From the NCBI GenBank assembly GCA_002973635.1, contig CP027224.1, positions 3,978,501 to 4,042,500 on the forward strand: DNA of 64,000 nt, written 5' to 3'. The stretch's first letter is position 1. Each line of letters starts with the position of its first letter. This stretch comes from Lysinibacillus sp. B2A1 (GTDB lineage Bacteria > Bacillota > Bacilli > Bacillales_A > Planococcaceae). Positions 26,753 to 35,338 of the stretch are shown piece after piece. Below the pieces are notes generated by a model that saw nothing but the letters and a program-made list of their open reading frames with translations, searched no databases and had not been told where the DNA came from. The position numbers and the translations under genes are program-made.

Positions 26753-27447
26753 AATGGTTCACCAATAAAGCGATAACCCTTTCCCCATACAGTTTGAATA
26801 TAATGAGGCGTTTTTACTGGATCTTTTAGCTTTTCACGCAATGCCTTTATATGTACCGTTACCGTATGAGTTTCATCCACACTCGCCTGTTGCCAAATAT
26901 GCTGATAAAGCTCTTCTTTTGAAAAGGTTTGGCTTGGATTTTTGGCAAGTAGCTTAAGTAGGGCAAACTCCTTTTGTGTCAATGTCAGTTCCTCATTAAG
27001 GAGACTCGCTGTTTCCATTTGCCAATCAATTTTCAAACCATGCGAAAAGGTGATTATATCTCCCATTATTTCTTGTTTGTTATAACGTTTCCAGCGACGT
27101 AGATGTGAGGCAATCCGTGCTTTCAATTCCTCTAAGCTAAAAGGCTTTGCGATATAATCATCAGCACCCTGCAAGCCCTCCACCTTATCTGCCTCTTCCT
27201 TACGCGCACTCATCATTAAAATAGGCACTTCACTTTCCCAGCGAATATTTTGGCAAACTGTAAGCCCATCCATCTCCGGTAGCATCCAATCAACTAACAC
27301 TAAATCGAACGTACCCGTTTGAAAATCAGCCAATCCTTCCAGTCCCGTTGTCGCCCATGTAACTTGGTATCCCTCTTGTTCAAGCGTATCCTTCACAATA
27401 CGCCCTATCGCCGTATCATCCTCAATCAATAATAGCTTTTCTCTCAT
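26749..27447 (-). CDS. OmpR-family response regulator
   Basis: 232 residues. Receiver domain with acidic pocket EDD (residues 8-10), phospho-acceptor Asp in LVDWMLPEMDG near 53 and the Lys in IAKPFSLEE near 102; winged-helix DNA-binding domain at the C-terminus (TLTQKEFALLKLLAKNP ... VHIKALREKL). First gene of the operon with the kinase, lipoprotein and small membrane protein. Confidence 0.95.
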   Translation of the reverse strand: MREKLLLIEDDTAIGRIVKDTLEQEGYQVTWATTGLEGLADFQTGTFDLVLVDWMLPEMDGLTVCQNIRWESEVPILMMSARKEEADKVEGLQGADDYIAKPFSLEELKARIASHLRRWKRYNKQEIMGDIITFSHGLKIDWQMETASLLNEELTLTQKEFALLKLLAKNPSQTFSKEELYQHIWQQASVDETHTVTVHIKALREKLKDPVKTPHYIQTVWGKGYRFIGEPL

Positions 27448-27576
27448 CTGTTTTCCTCCTGTAATAACCTTACTATGTAAATGGCTTAATTTTTTAAACT
27501 TTATACTTTCTTTATAATTACCATAAGATGCATTCGATACGGTCGTTCTATCCGTCAGTTTAAAATTAAAGCATAT

Positions 27577-27618
27577 AAAAAGCTATTGTTTTGAATAAAA
27601 TCAATCAAAACAATAGCT
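27577..27618 (-). terminator. Rho-independent terminator
   Basis: AGCTATTGTTTTGA / TCAAAACAATAGCT around a 10-base loop; T-rich on the minus strand. Ends the lipoprotein gene at 27661. Confidence 0.88.
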
Positions 27619-27660
27619 CCTCTATTATGAATGTAGTTCCATTCATTATATATGTTACTT

Positions 27661-28155
27661 TTACTCCATTAAATCAACCTTTACTGTTATAGCTAAATCA
27701 ATTGGAGGCTCTTCTTCTTCAACTACACAAAAAATGCTGTAATCTCCTTCTGGTAAATCATGAAATACCTGTTCAAAGCTTTCGTTCATCTTCAAGACGC
27801 CCACTGCAACTTGTTTTTTATCATCCACACTTCTGATTTTATATAAAAGGCTTTCAGTACCAGTATTCAATAAATACACCTTAACTTTCAATTCACTATA
27901 ACTTGTAAAATTCGTTTGAAATTCACCAATAGGAGACACAATCTGCGCATCTATCATGTGGCCACGATTAACTCCAATTGGTTTCCCAAGATCATCCTCT
28001 TTCTTCTCTTGAGTGTTCTCCGACTTCATCGGTTCAACTTTGAAACCTTTTGACACTTCGTTGGAAGACGGTTCTATTGTTTGAGCTGAATATGTACTAC
28101 ATGCTGATAAAACCACACAAATAAAACTGATCTGTACTAATTTAAAAATCTTCAT
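27661..28155 (-). CDS. Putative lipoprotein
   Basis: 164 residues with a signal peptide and lipobox VLSAC at about residue 17. The rest is a single beta-rich domain without a motif I recognise (FTSYSELKVKVYLLNTGTES). ATG at 28155 is chosen because CAGGAGGGA lies upstream; a 42-codon upstream extension has no ribosome site. Stands alone. Function unknown. Confidence 0.7.
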   Translation of the reverse strand: MKIFKLVQISFICVVLSACSTYSAQTIEPSSNEVSKGFKVEPMKSENTQEKKEDDLGKPIGVNRGHMIDAQIVSPIGEFQTNFTSYSELKVKVYLLNTGTESLLYKIRSVDDKKQVAVGVLKMNESFEQVFHDLPEGDYSIFCVVEEEEPPIDLAITVKVDLME

Positions 28156-28356
28156 CATTCCCTCCTGTGTCATATTTTTCATTTTAAGAAAATTATACCA
28201 AAATATAAAGTTATTTTCTCTATTTATTGGGAAAAACAATATCAAGAACTTGAACTCAATGTAATAGTGTTCCTGCTTCACAGCTTCTCCACTATCTATG
28301 TCCCATCCTATACTTTGACTCTCATTTACCCAAGAATCCTTAAAATTACCCGAGGC

Positions 28357-28440
28357 TAATCCATCACTTTAATGGTTCTATCCACCACTTTTGCTTCACT
28401 ATCCATCAATAGGTCATTGCTATCCATTGCTTCCCCCATC
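28357..28440 (+). repeat. Short array of 21-bp CTATCC units
   Basis: Four consecutive 21-bp units start with TAATCC or CTATCC at 28357, 28378, 28399 and 28420. They resemble CTATCCNYCACTTT units at 55958-56163 and 57476-57517. Noncoding, between the lipoprotein promoter and the phosphate transporter terminator. Confidence 0.65.
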
Positions 28441-28450
28441 CCATCAAAAA

Positions 28451-28480
28451 AGGAATACACTCAAATAATGGTGTATTCCT
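28451..28480 (-). terminator. Rho-independent terminator of the phosphate transport operon
   Basis: AGGAATACAC / GTGTATTCCT with a 10-base loop, followed by TTTTTT on the minus strand. Confidence 0.9.
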
Positions 28481-28489
28481 TCATTCATA

Positions 28490-29497
28490 TTAGAAAAATA
28501 AACTTAAGATAAAGTAAATTGCTCCAGCCATCACCGCAGAAATTGGCATTGTGATAACCCATGTTGTCACGATTTTACGTGCCATGCCCCATTTTACACG
28601 ATGTGCTGTTCCAACACCCATGATAGATGAAGAAATAACATGTGTCGTTGATACTGGTAAATGAATTAATGTTGCCCCAAAGATAATCGATGCAGAGGCT
28701 AAGTCTGCTGCCACACCATTCACTGGACGAATTTTCATAATCTTACCACCAACCGTTTTGATGATTTTATAACCACCTACAGAAGTACCAAGACCCATTG
28801 CACATGCTGCTGCAAAACGTACCCAGAAAGGAATATCATCTCCTTGATGCAAGCCACCCGCAATTAACGCGAGCGTGATAATCCCCATCGCCTTTTGTGC
28901 ATCGTTTGTACCATGTGTAAATGATTGTAGCGCTGCGGTACCAATCTGCATTGTTCGGAAACCTTTATTCGTACGATATAAATTCATATCCTTAAAGAGT
29001 ACTTTAAATAATGACATCATCAAGAAACCTGCCGCGAACGCTAGCAATGGTGAAAAAATAAGGGCTTGAATAATTTTCATAAAGCCTGCATAGTTCAAAA
29101 TATCAAATCCTGCTGCGGCAATCGCTGCTCCTGCAACAGATCCAATTAATGTATGAGAAGAGCTTGATGGGATGCCAAAATACCATGTTAGCAAATTCCA
29201 CGTAATGGCAGATAATAAGGCTGCTAAAATCACAACTGAACCAGTAATATCACCATCATAGGCATTTAAGGTAAACGGGTCCACAATATCTTTTGTTAGT
29301 GCTTTGGCAACTCCAACGAAAGTAATCGCTCCAACGAAATTCATCACTGCAGCCATATATACTGCTGTTCGTGGCTTTAAGGCCCTTGTTGATACAGAAG
29401 TTGCAATCGCGTTGGCTGTATCATGGAAGCCGTTTATAAAATCGAACACAAGTGCGAATAAAACGACTAATATTGTTATTAATAATATTGTATCCAT
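28490..29497 (-). CDS. PiT-family inorganic phosphate transporter
   Basis: 335 residues with about ten membrane helices. The two family repeats are visible: GFHDTANAIATSVSTRAL near residue 23 and HGTNDAQKAMG near 200, with the SSSHTLIGS and VSTTHVISSS sites. It takes up phosphate with a cation. The DUF47 gene just upstream is its usual partner, so the pair forms a low-affinity phosphate system, as pit in Bacillus. Confidence 0.94.
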   Translation of the reverse strand: MDTILLITILVVLFALVFDFINGFHDTANAIATSVSTRALKPRTAVYMAAVMNFVGAITFVGVAKALTKDIVDPFTLNAYDGDITGSVVILAALLSAITWNLLTWYFGIPSSSSHTLIGSVAGAAIAAAGFDILNYAGFMKIIQALIFSPLLAFAAGFLMMSLFKVLFKDMNLYRTNKGFRTMQIGTAALQSFTHGTNDAQKAMGIITLALIAGGLHQGDDIPFWVRFAAACAMGLGTSVGGYKIIKTVGGKIMKIRPVNGVAADLASASIIFGATLIHLPVSTTHVISSSIMGVGTAHRVKWGMARKIVTTWVITMPISAVMAGAIYFILSLFF

Positions 29498-29512
29498 TTC
29501 CTACACTCCATC

Positions 29513-30133
29513 TTACGCGTTACGCATAATTATTGTTTCAATTGTGTTTGCTACTGTTTGACAGCTATCTGCTATATCTTCAAATTGCTCATAAATATCT
29601 TTAAACACTATAATACGCATTGGATCTTTCTCTTGAATAAATAATTGCTTCATGGAAGAACGGAAGATTTCATCACATTCACGCTCATAGTCTTTAATTT
29701 GAATGGAGTGTTTACGCATTTCAACAAGCTTCTTACTATTTAATAGCTCCATCGCTTGTACCATCTCATCTGTACTTTTTGCAATATATGTGAGGAATTG
29801 ACGCATCGGCTCTGTTACTTCTGTTAAATTATACATATTGAAATGAGCAATACAGCCTTCCATACCATCTATTACATCATCTAATTTATTAGCAAGGGCT
29901 AAAATATCTTCACGTTCAATGGGTGTCATAAATGATTTATTTAACATCACAATAAGCTCATGAATTAATTTATCACCGCTAGTTTCATATTGCTTCATTG
30001 TATCTGCAATTTCTTTTAGCGCATCTATATCTTGAATACGTGCATTATGTGCAAAGTAAATACCTTCATTGACATTTTTCGAGATATTCAATAATGCCTT
30101 AAAAAATGGATCTTGCTTGTTTGAGTTGAACAT
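29513..30133 (-). CDS. DUF47 (PhoU-like) phosphate transport accessory protein
   Basis: 206 residues, all-helical, PhoU-like, with the family motifs MTPIEREDILALANKLDDVID near residue 80 (quoted in part) and the late FKDIYEQFEDIADSCQ. These Asp/Glu residues bind metals in PhoU relatives. ATG at 30133 is chosen for the AGGAGG at its front. Cotranscribed with the PiT transporter 15 bp downstream, which it probably regulates. Confidence 0.92.
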   Translation of the reverse strand: MFNSNKQDPFFKALLNISKNVNEGIYFAHNARIQDIDALKEIADTMKQYETSGDKLIHELIVMLNKSFMTPIEREDILALANKLDDVIDGMEGCIAHFNMYNLTEVTEPMRQFLTYIAKSTDEMVQAMELLNSKKLVEMRKHSIQIKDYERECDEIFRSSMKQLFIQEKDPMRIIVFKDIYEQFEDIADSCQTVANTIETIIMRNA

Positions 30134-30521
30134 TATGTTCCTCCTGTTGAGTAAATTGTCGATTTCTGCAATCATCATAACAAAACTTTTACACATTTCT
30201 ACATATTTTTAAACATAAACGAGTTGAATTTACAAAAATGTAATATTAAAATCGCCACAATTCATTTCAAGCTCTTTTCCAAGTTGAAAACGTTGGAAAC
30301 TGAATAATAAAAATACACGTTTTTTCTTTAAATATTACCGTTTTTTCTTTTATTTTTAGAAAAATACTTGAAAAAACTTTTTTTCTTTCTATTTTTTTCA
30401 GGCAGTGAATTGTTAAGGAATTGTAAATGTTATTTACATTAGTTTTGGAGATTTCATTGTTATTTCATGTAAATCACAGTACGCTTATAAGTACAATATA
30501 AGAAGGATGTGAATCATACAT
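30134..30521. other. 388-bp AT-rich divergent intergenic region
   Basis: It separates the phosphate operon from the TSUP gene. It is very AT-rich with T-tracts at 30320-30410 and a small dyad AATGT-TATTT-ACATT near 30426-30440. I see no gene and no identifiable operator. Confidence 0.5.
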
Positions 30522-31286
30522 ATGGACATCGATTTACTATCACTTGCCATACTATTAGTGCTTGGCTTTATCGCATCCTTTTTAAATGCGATTGTTGGTG
30601 GGGGAGGATTAATTTCCTTGCCTGCGTTTATGGCAGTTGGACTACCACCTAGTACAGCTATCGCCACAAACAAACTCGCCAATACAATCAGCAATGGCAC
30701 AAGTATGTTAACTTTTTTACGAGCTGGCAAGGTAGACTTAAAAAAAATCGGCAAGATCATCCCTTTCATCTTCATCGGCTCTTTAATTGGAGCCTATACG
30801 GTACATCTTGTATCGCCTACTATTTTAAAGCCCCTAATGCTTGTTATGCTCGTCCTTGTGACCACTTATACAGTTTTCAAAAAAGATTGGGGACAACAGC
30901 CTGAGGAGCGAATATTAACAGCTACTAAAAAAATCGCTTTTATTGGCGCTTTTGCGGTTATTGGCTTTTATGATGGGTTCTTTGGACCTGGAACTGGTTC
31001 TTTTTTTATTTTCATTTTATTAATGATGGGAAATGATTTCTTGCAGGCTGCCGGCAATGCTAAAGCATTTAATTTCACTTCAAATTTAGCAGCACTTATT
31101 ATGTTTTTACTGTTAGGAGAAGTTAATTTTTTATATGGACTGCCTGTAGGGTTTGTCATGATTTTTGGAGCTATCTTAGGTTCAAAATTCGCGCTGAAAC
31201 GCGGGACAAAAATAATGCGTATTATTTTCATTATCATGACATGTACATTGATTCTTAAAAATGCGTGGGATTATTTTATACAATAG
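30522..31286 (+). CDS. TSUP-family (TauE/SafE) sulfite/anion exporter
   Basis: 254 residues, eight membrane helices. The family repeats are visible: NAIVGGGGLISLPAFMAVGL near residue 22 and the second copy GFYDGFFGPGTGSFFIF near 148. Members move sulfite, sulfoacetate or related anions. Runs alone in the + direction. AGAAGG lies upstream. The substrate cannot be decided. Confidence 0.9.
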   Translation: MDIDLLSLAILLVLGFIASFLNAIVGGGGLISLPAFMAVGLPPSTAIATNKLANTISNGTSMLTFLRAGKVDLKKIGKIIPFIFIGSLIGAYTVHLVSPTILKPLMLVMLVLVTTYTVFKKDWGQQPEERILTATKKIAFIGAFAVIGFYDGFFGPGTGSFFIFILLMMGNDFLQAAGNAKAFNFTSNLAALIMFLLLGEVNFLYGLPVGFVMIFGAILGSKFALKRGTKIMRIIFIIMTCTLILKNAWDYFIQ

Positions 31287-31366
31287 AGCGACACTTCCAA
31301 GTCAACGCCTAAAGATGCATTAGAAAATGTTCTAAACAATTGAAGAAAAAAATATCATACTATAGC

Positions 31367-31407
31367 AATTGTCAGTCAATTGACAAAATTTATTTGCGTG
31401 CTATAAT
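31367..31407 (+). promoter_or_regulatory. Sigma-A promoter of nhaC with overlapping dyad
   Basis: TTGACA at 31380, 16-bp spacer, TATAAT at 31402. The inverted repeat TTGTCA-N6-TGACAA overlaps the -35 element and could be a repressor site. Confidence 0.75.
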
Positions 31408-31460
31408 TCTTTTGGGCTTCACCGCATTGAAGCGAAGAAGTAATTACTAGGAGGATTAGC

Positions 31461-32843
31461 ATGTTTCGAATTGAAGCAAAGAGTAACCCTCGATTTATTG
31501 AGGCAGGCATCATCATACTTTTAATTATCGCCATGATGGCATTTAGTATTGGGTATTTAAAAGCGACTCCCCATATCCCTATTTTTTTGGTTATTTCACT
31601 TTTAATTGCCTACGGATTACTTAAAAAAATTCCTTTTCGTGAGCTTGAAGGAGGAATGATTGCTGGTGCAAGTGCAGGACTAGGCGCTGTATTCATCTTC
31701 TTCTTTATCGGTATTTTAATTTCAAGCTGGATGATGGGAGGTACTATTCCTACACTTATCTATTATGGCTTTTTAACTGTTTCACCTAGCTTTTTCTTTG
31801 CCATTGTGTTTTTAATTTGTAGCGTTGTTGGCATATCTGTAGGAAGCTCATTAACAACTGTTGCCACAGTGGGGGTGGCTTTTATGGGAATTGCTGGTGC
31901 AATGGATATCTCCTTAGCCATAACAGCTGGTGCGATTGTTTCAGGAGCTTTCTTTGGTGATAAAATGTCTCCCCTATCAGATACAACTAATCTAGCCTCT
32001 GGTACTGTTGGAGTAGATCTTTTTGAGCATATTAAAAATATGGGCTGGACAACGATACCTGCTTTCATTATTTCCATCGTTTTATATGCTATTTTATCCC
32101 CATCAGGTACAGATACAGCATTTGAAACAGTGGAGCAATTTAAAGAAGGATTACTTGCAACAGGACTTATTCATTGGTATACATTATTGCCAATTGCTGT
32201 ACTTATAGTAATGACTTTTTATAAGGCGCCTGCACTAATTACGCTTGCAGTCGTTTCGATTCTTGGTGTGGGGCTTTCCTACATGCTTGAACCAATAACT
32301 CTTTCTAATATTTTTAAAATGCTTTTTGAAGGTTATGTCTCTCAAACTGGTAATAAGGAAGTAGATGCATTGCTGACACGAGGTGGTATGAGCAGTATGT
32401 TATCAACAATTGCCTTAGTTTTACTTGCATTAACAATGGGTGGGCTATTATTCACTCTAGGCATTATTCAAAGTATTTTAGCAAAGGTTGAGAACATCTT
32501 TAAAAGCGCTGGTTCTGTCATCACAGGTGCTGCCATTACAGGAGTAGGTATCAATACACTAATCGGTGAACAGTATCTTTCCATTTTATTGACAGGTGAG
32601 GCATTCAAAGCACAGTTCGCAAAGGTTGGACTAGCACCCAAAAACCTTTCCCGTGTAATGGAGGATGCAGGTACAGTTGTTAATCCACTCGTCCCTTGGA
32701 GTGTTTGTGGCTTATTTATTGCTAGTGTACTTGATATATCTACAGTAACTTATCTCCCCTTCACCTTCTTCTGTTTACTTGGTCCGATTTTAACAATCAT
32801 CTTTGGTTGGAGTGGGAAAACATTAACAAAGCTTGAAAAATAA
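31461..32843 (+). CDS. nhaC: NhaC-family Na+/H+ antiporter
   Basis: 460 residues, about eleven helices. It carries the NhaC patterns GISVGSSLTTVATVGVAFMG and GAFFGDKMSPLSDTTNLASG (residues 130-180). It exchanges internal sodium for external protons in pH and salt homeostasis; a malate/lactate exchange activity exists in the family, but the neighbourhood does not point to it. GGAGG before the ATG. Ends at a terminator that was duplicated by a transposition event. Confidence 0.92.
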   Translation: MFRIEAKSNPRFIEAGIIILLIIAMMAFSIGYLKATPHIPIFLVISLLIAYGLLKKIPFRELEGGMIAGASAGLGAVFIFFFIGILISSWMMGGTIPTLIYYGFLTVSPSFFFAIVFLICSVVGISVGSSLTTVATVGVAFMGIAGAMDISLAITAGAIVSGAFFGDKMSPLSDTTNLASGTVGVDLFEHIKNMGWTTIPAFIISIVLYAILSPSGTDTAFETVEQFKEGLLATGLIHWYTLLPIAVLIVMTFYKAPALITLAVVSILGVGLSYMLEPITLSNIFKMLFEGYVSQTGNKEVDALLTRGGMSSMLSTIALVLLALTMGGLLFTLGIIQSILAKVENIFKSAGSVITGAAITGVGINTLIGEQYLSILLTGEAFKAQFAKVGLAPKNLSRVMEDAGTVVNPLVPWSVCGLFIASVLDISTVTYLPFTFFCLLGPILTIIFGWSGKTLTKLEK

Positions 32844-32845
32844 GA

Positions 32846-32876
32846 TAGGTAGCTGATGCAAATCATCAGCTACCTT
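32846..32876. terminator. Terminator hairpin, left duplicate
   Basis: Stem GGTAGCTGATG / CATCAGCTACC with a 5-base loop. The same 31 bases occur at 35183-35213. Here the T-tract is cut short after two T by the inserted element, so this copy is probably weaker. Confidence 0.85.
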
Positions 32877-32938
32877 CATAGTGTTGAAAAACTAAATGGT
32901 CAAGGGAATCTTTGTGAATACTACTAAGTCAAATGAAG

Positions 32939-33053
32939 GTGATTTCCGTTCCAGGCTACTCGCTTTCCTGTGGGCGAGCGACGAGCCGCTTCCTGCGCTG
33001 ATGCTCCGTGCAGGGTCTCGTCTGTCTCGCTATCCCACGGGAGTCGAGTAGCC
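32939..33053 (-). repeat. Dispersed Bacillales repeat, copy 1 (interrupted)
   Basis: GC-richer than its surroundings, with the self-complementary ends GGCTACTCG ... CGAGTAGCC and the internal CAGGGTCTCGTC. It aligns in reverse with copy 2 at 34970-35108. The IS231-like element split it; the remainder is at 34675-34697 (ACTCCAATCA). A family of this kind is widespread in Lysinibacillus and relatives; its function is unknown. Confidence 0.75.
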
Positions 33054-34663
33054 CATAGCTGTCAACTTAAGATTTCTACACATCTAATCAAATGATTTTA
33101 TAATTAGAAATGATAGGTTTCATTTATCGTTAAAATGGGAAAAAGTATTTTAGACATATCCAAATAAACCCCTCTAGGTGAGTTGGTTATATTTGGATAT
33201 TTTACGTGAATTGAAGGCGTTGAAAGGCTGTTCCTTTGGTGGACTTTGATTTCCGGGCCGTCTTGAGCAGGAACTCGGTGGTCAAATGGATAAAGTCTTT
33301 CAATGCATTCTCTTTTTTTATGCATTCTTCATATAGCTTCGGTAAAATCTCTGTCGCGATACTACGAATGGCCACCATCTCACTAATTTCTATGCCCTTC
33401 TCCTTCCAGATGAAGTTTCTTATTTGATAGGCCATCAATTGACTAATAAAATAAACTAGGATGGTCCCATATAAATGACAAAGCCACCTGTCTTTCTTCA
33501 TCACTTTGAAGTGGTTGATGCCTAAATCAGATTTCCACACTTTAAAATGCAACTCAATTTGCCAACGTAAGCGATACAATTCCATGATATGACGAGCAGA
33601 CATCCACTCTGGCAGATTCGTCATATAAATCGTAATACCTGCTAAATCACGTACCACTTGTTTGGGCACCTTTCCTGATTTTTGGGCTCGTCGATTAATT
33701 TTTTTGATGTGTTGCGCTTTCCCCTGCTCATCATGGGAAAAAATAATACAACGAGCTGGAAAATGAGCATCTCGTCCAAAATAAACACCCTCTAATTCTA
33801 AAAGTTCCTCTGGTAGTAACTTTTTACAAAGTGCCACGAAATCAATGCGATGATAAAGACTACTTTGAATAACCTCACCATTTGAGTGATAGGAAGGAAA
33901 TAGATTTTCGAAAGCGGCATACGCATCTGTCCGTATTTTTGTAATAAAAAAACCCTTTTTTTCCTCGATTTTTTTTAATTGTTCGAAGTTAAAATAACCC
34001 AAATCTTGTAGACAAAGTTCATGTTCTGTCAGAAACGGAATCCGCATGGCACCTACTTTCGCATCATTCATTCGGTGAAAAGCAACGTGAAGAAATGTCG
34101 ATTGACCGGATAAAAGATCCAATTCAAATTGAATTTTGGCGGATGCTTGTTTGGTTTTTTGAGCGCGCTTTTGAAAACGATCTGGTACACTAACTGTGGT
34201 GGAATCAAGTACCCGAATACTGGTAAATGGCCATGGTTCAGACAGAGAGAGCGAAGAAAAAGATAGTTGATGTTGTGCCCATACGAATTCTTGAATGAGT
34301 CGTTGTAAAAAAGCCGTGGCTTCCGGGGTAAATTTTTTATCCATGGCTGCCCGACTAATGGAAATGGCTTGTTTCATTTGTAAGGTTGTACATAACTCTT
34401 GGATTGAGCAATCTGCTAAATTCCCATGGACATGAAACAATAAGGATAGGAAGTCACTCGCAGAGACTAGTCGCTTTCTTTGAATAAAACCCGTTTCTTT
34501 GGCTATTTCATCTACTCTTTCAGGACAAATGACTTCAAATAGCTTTTGGAGTAATTGTATATGTTTCGGTGTCGACATCAAAAGCACCCCTTCCAAAAAA
34601 AGTTTTGTATATATCTATACCACTTTTTAGAAGAAGTACACATTTCTTAAGTTGACAGCTATG
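33054..34663 (-). mobile_element. IS231-like insertion sequence (IS4 family)
   Basis: 1,610 bp. Terminal inverted repeats CATAGCTGTCAACTTAAGA (33054-33072) and its perfect complement (34645-34663), similar to the IS231 end ending in CAACTTAAG. Flanked by an 11-bp direct target repeat GTCGAGTAGCC (33043-33053 and 34664-34674), the target length usual for IS231. It carries one intact transposase gene and is probably a recent, active insertion, as repeat ends and target copies are exact. Confidence 0.92.
33202..34578 (-). CDS. IS4/IS231-family transposase
   Basis: 458 residues. The DDE catalytic residues are recognisable: VLDSTTVSVP (first Asp) near residue 130, DLGYFNFEQL (second Asp) near 205, and the YREK signature YRLRWQIELHFKVWKSDL near 345 with the catalytic Glu. 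ATG at 34578 has AAGGGGTG upstream. The gene is full length and intact. Confidence 0.95.
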   Translation of the reverse strand: MSTPKHIQLLQKLFEVICPERVDEIAKETGFIQRKRLVSASDFLSLLFHVHGNLADCSIQELCTTLQMKQAISISRAAMDKKFTPEATAFLQRLIQEFVWAQHQLSFSSLSLSEPWPFTSIRVLDSTTVSVPDRFQKRAQKTKQASAKIQFELDLLSGQSTFLHVAFHRMNDAKVGAMRIPFLTEHELCLQDLGYFNFEQLKKIEEKKGFFITKIRTDAYAAFENLFPSYHSNGEVIQSSLYHRIDFVALCKKLLPEELLELEGVYFGRDAHFPARCIIFSHDEQGKAQHIKKINRRAQKSGKVPKQVVRDLAGITIYMTNLPEWMSARHIMELYRLRWQIELHFKVWKSDLGINHFKVMKKDRWLCHLYGTILVYFISQLMAYQIRNFIWKEKGIEISEMVAIRSIATEILPKLYEECIKKENALKDFIHLTTEFLLKTARKSKSTKGTAFQRLQFT

Positions 34664-34697
34664 GTCGAGTAGCCTTGCACTCCAATCAGCAATAGTG

Positions 34698-34969
34698 TAG
34701 AACTTTAAATATTTTCTTCCCTCAAAAAGTAAAGTAAAAGCATGTTACTCACCATCATTAAATGGATAGAATAGTGGTACAATTCTACAGCTGTTAACCT
34801 ACGTTTTATGTGTAAAACTGTAACTTTACATAAAGCCACTTATTGCTGTCGCTCTGCTTTCGCATAGAAAAATGTTATCAAAGTTCCTTTTTTTTGCGCA
34901 AAATAGTGATGGTTAAGACTTCAATTTATCACTATACATTTATGTGAAAGCCAATGAAAACATTATGAG
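34698..34969. other. AT-rich interior of the non-autonomous element
   Basis: About 270 bp without a gene. It holds a dyad TTTATGT ... ACATAAA (about 34806-34834) and one copy of the small repeat GTCGCTCTGCTTTCGCATAG (34848-34867) that is related to repeats in the region 22151-22395. Confidence 0.5.
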
Positions 34970-35108
34970 CAATGGTTGATTGGAGTGTAGACTGAGTGAC
35001 TCCTCGGGGATTCAGCGTCACAGATGAGACCCTGGAGCGAGCAACGTGAGTGAAGCGGCTCATCGGACGCCCCCAGGAAAGCACTCAGTCGGAACGGAAA
35101 TCAACCTC
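34970..35108 (+). repeat. Dispersed Bacillales repeat, copy 2
   Basis: It runs from GCAATGGTTGATTGGAGTG to GGAACGGAAATCAACC, with GATGAGACCCTGGAGCGAGC and GAAGCGGCTCATCGGACG inside. Opposite in direction to copy 1. The two arms can pair internally. Confidence 0.75.
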
Positions 35109-35182
35109 TCGTTTTGAAAAAGGGCTATACTTTTTAATTTGTCACCTTGATTTCATTGACATAATAGTATTTCAACAACATG

Positions 35183-35213
35183 TAGGTAGCTGATGCAAAT
35201 CATCAGCTACCTT
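35183..35213. terminator. Terminator hairpin, right duplicate
   Basis: The same 31 bases as at 32846-32876, here followed by a run of T. It was probably the original bidirectional terminator between nhaC and the LCP gene. Confidence 0.88.
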
Positions 35214-35338
35214 TTTTGTCACATTTCTTTCATGTTATATTATCAATTAATGCATCATGTAGCATCTGTTCATAGGTATTATCCTATATACTGATCCATT
35301 CGTTTAATAAGTTGAAATTCTATGCTCAAGCTATCCTC

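Larger units (their letters stand above)
32877..35182. mobile_element. Non-autonomous element with IS1182-like ends, invaded by an IS231-like element
   Basis: It lies between two exact 31-bp copies of a terminator hairpin. Its ends are inverted repeats: CATAGTGTTGAAA on the left and CATGTTGTTGAAA read from the right, agreeing at 25 of 34 terminal positions. The ends resemble those of the IS1182-type element at 38218-39769. Subtracting the inserted IS231-like element and its target copy leaves about 685 bp with no transposase gene. Inside are two oppositely oriented copies of the large dispersed repeat. Mobilisation in trans by an IS1182 relative is the likely explanation. Confidence 0.7.

Noticed and set aside
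30300..30420. T-tract region as a terminator or origin-like element
   Set aside because: There is no stem-loop, DnaA box cluster or other support.
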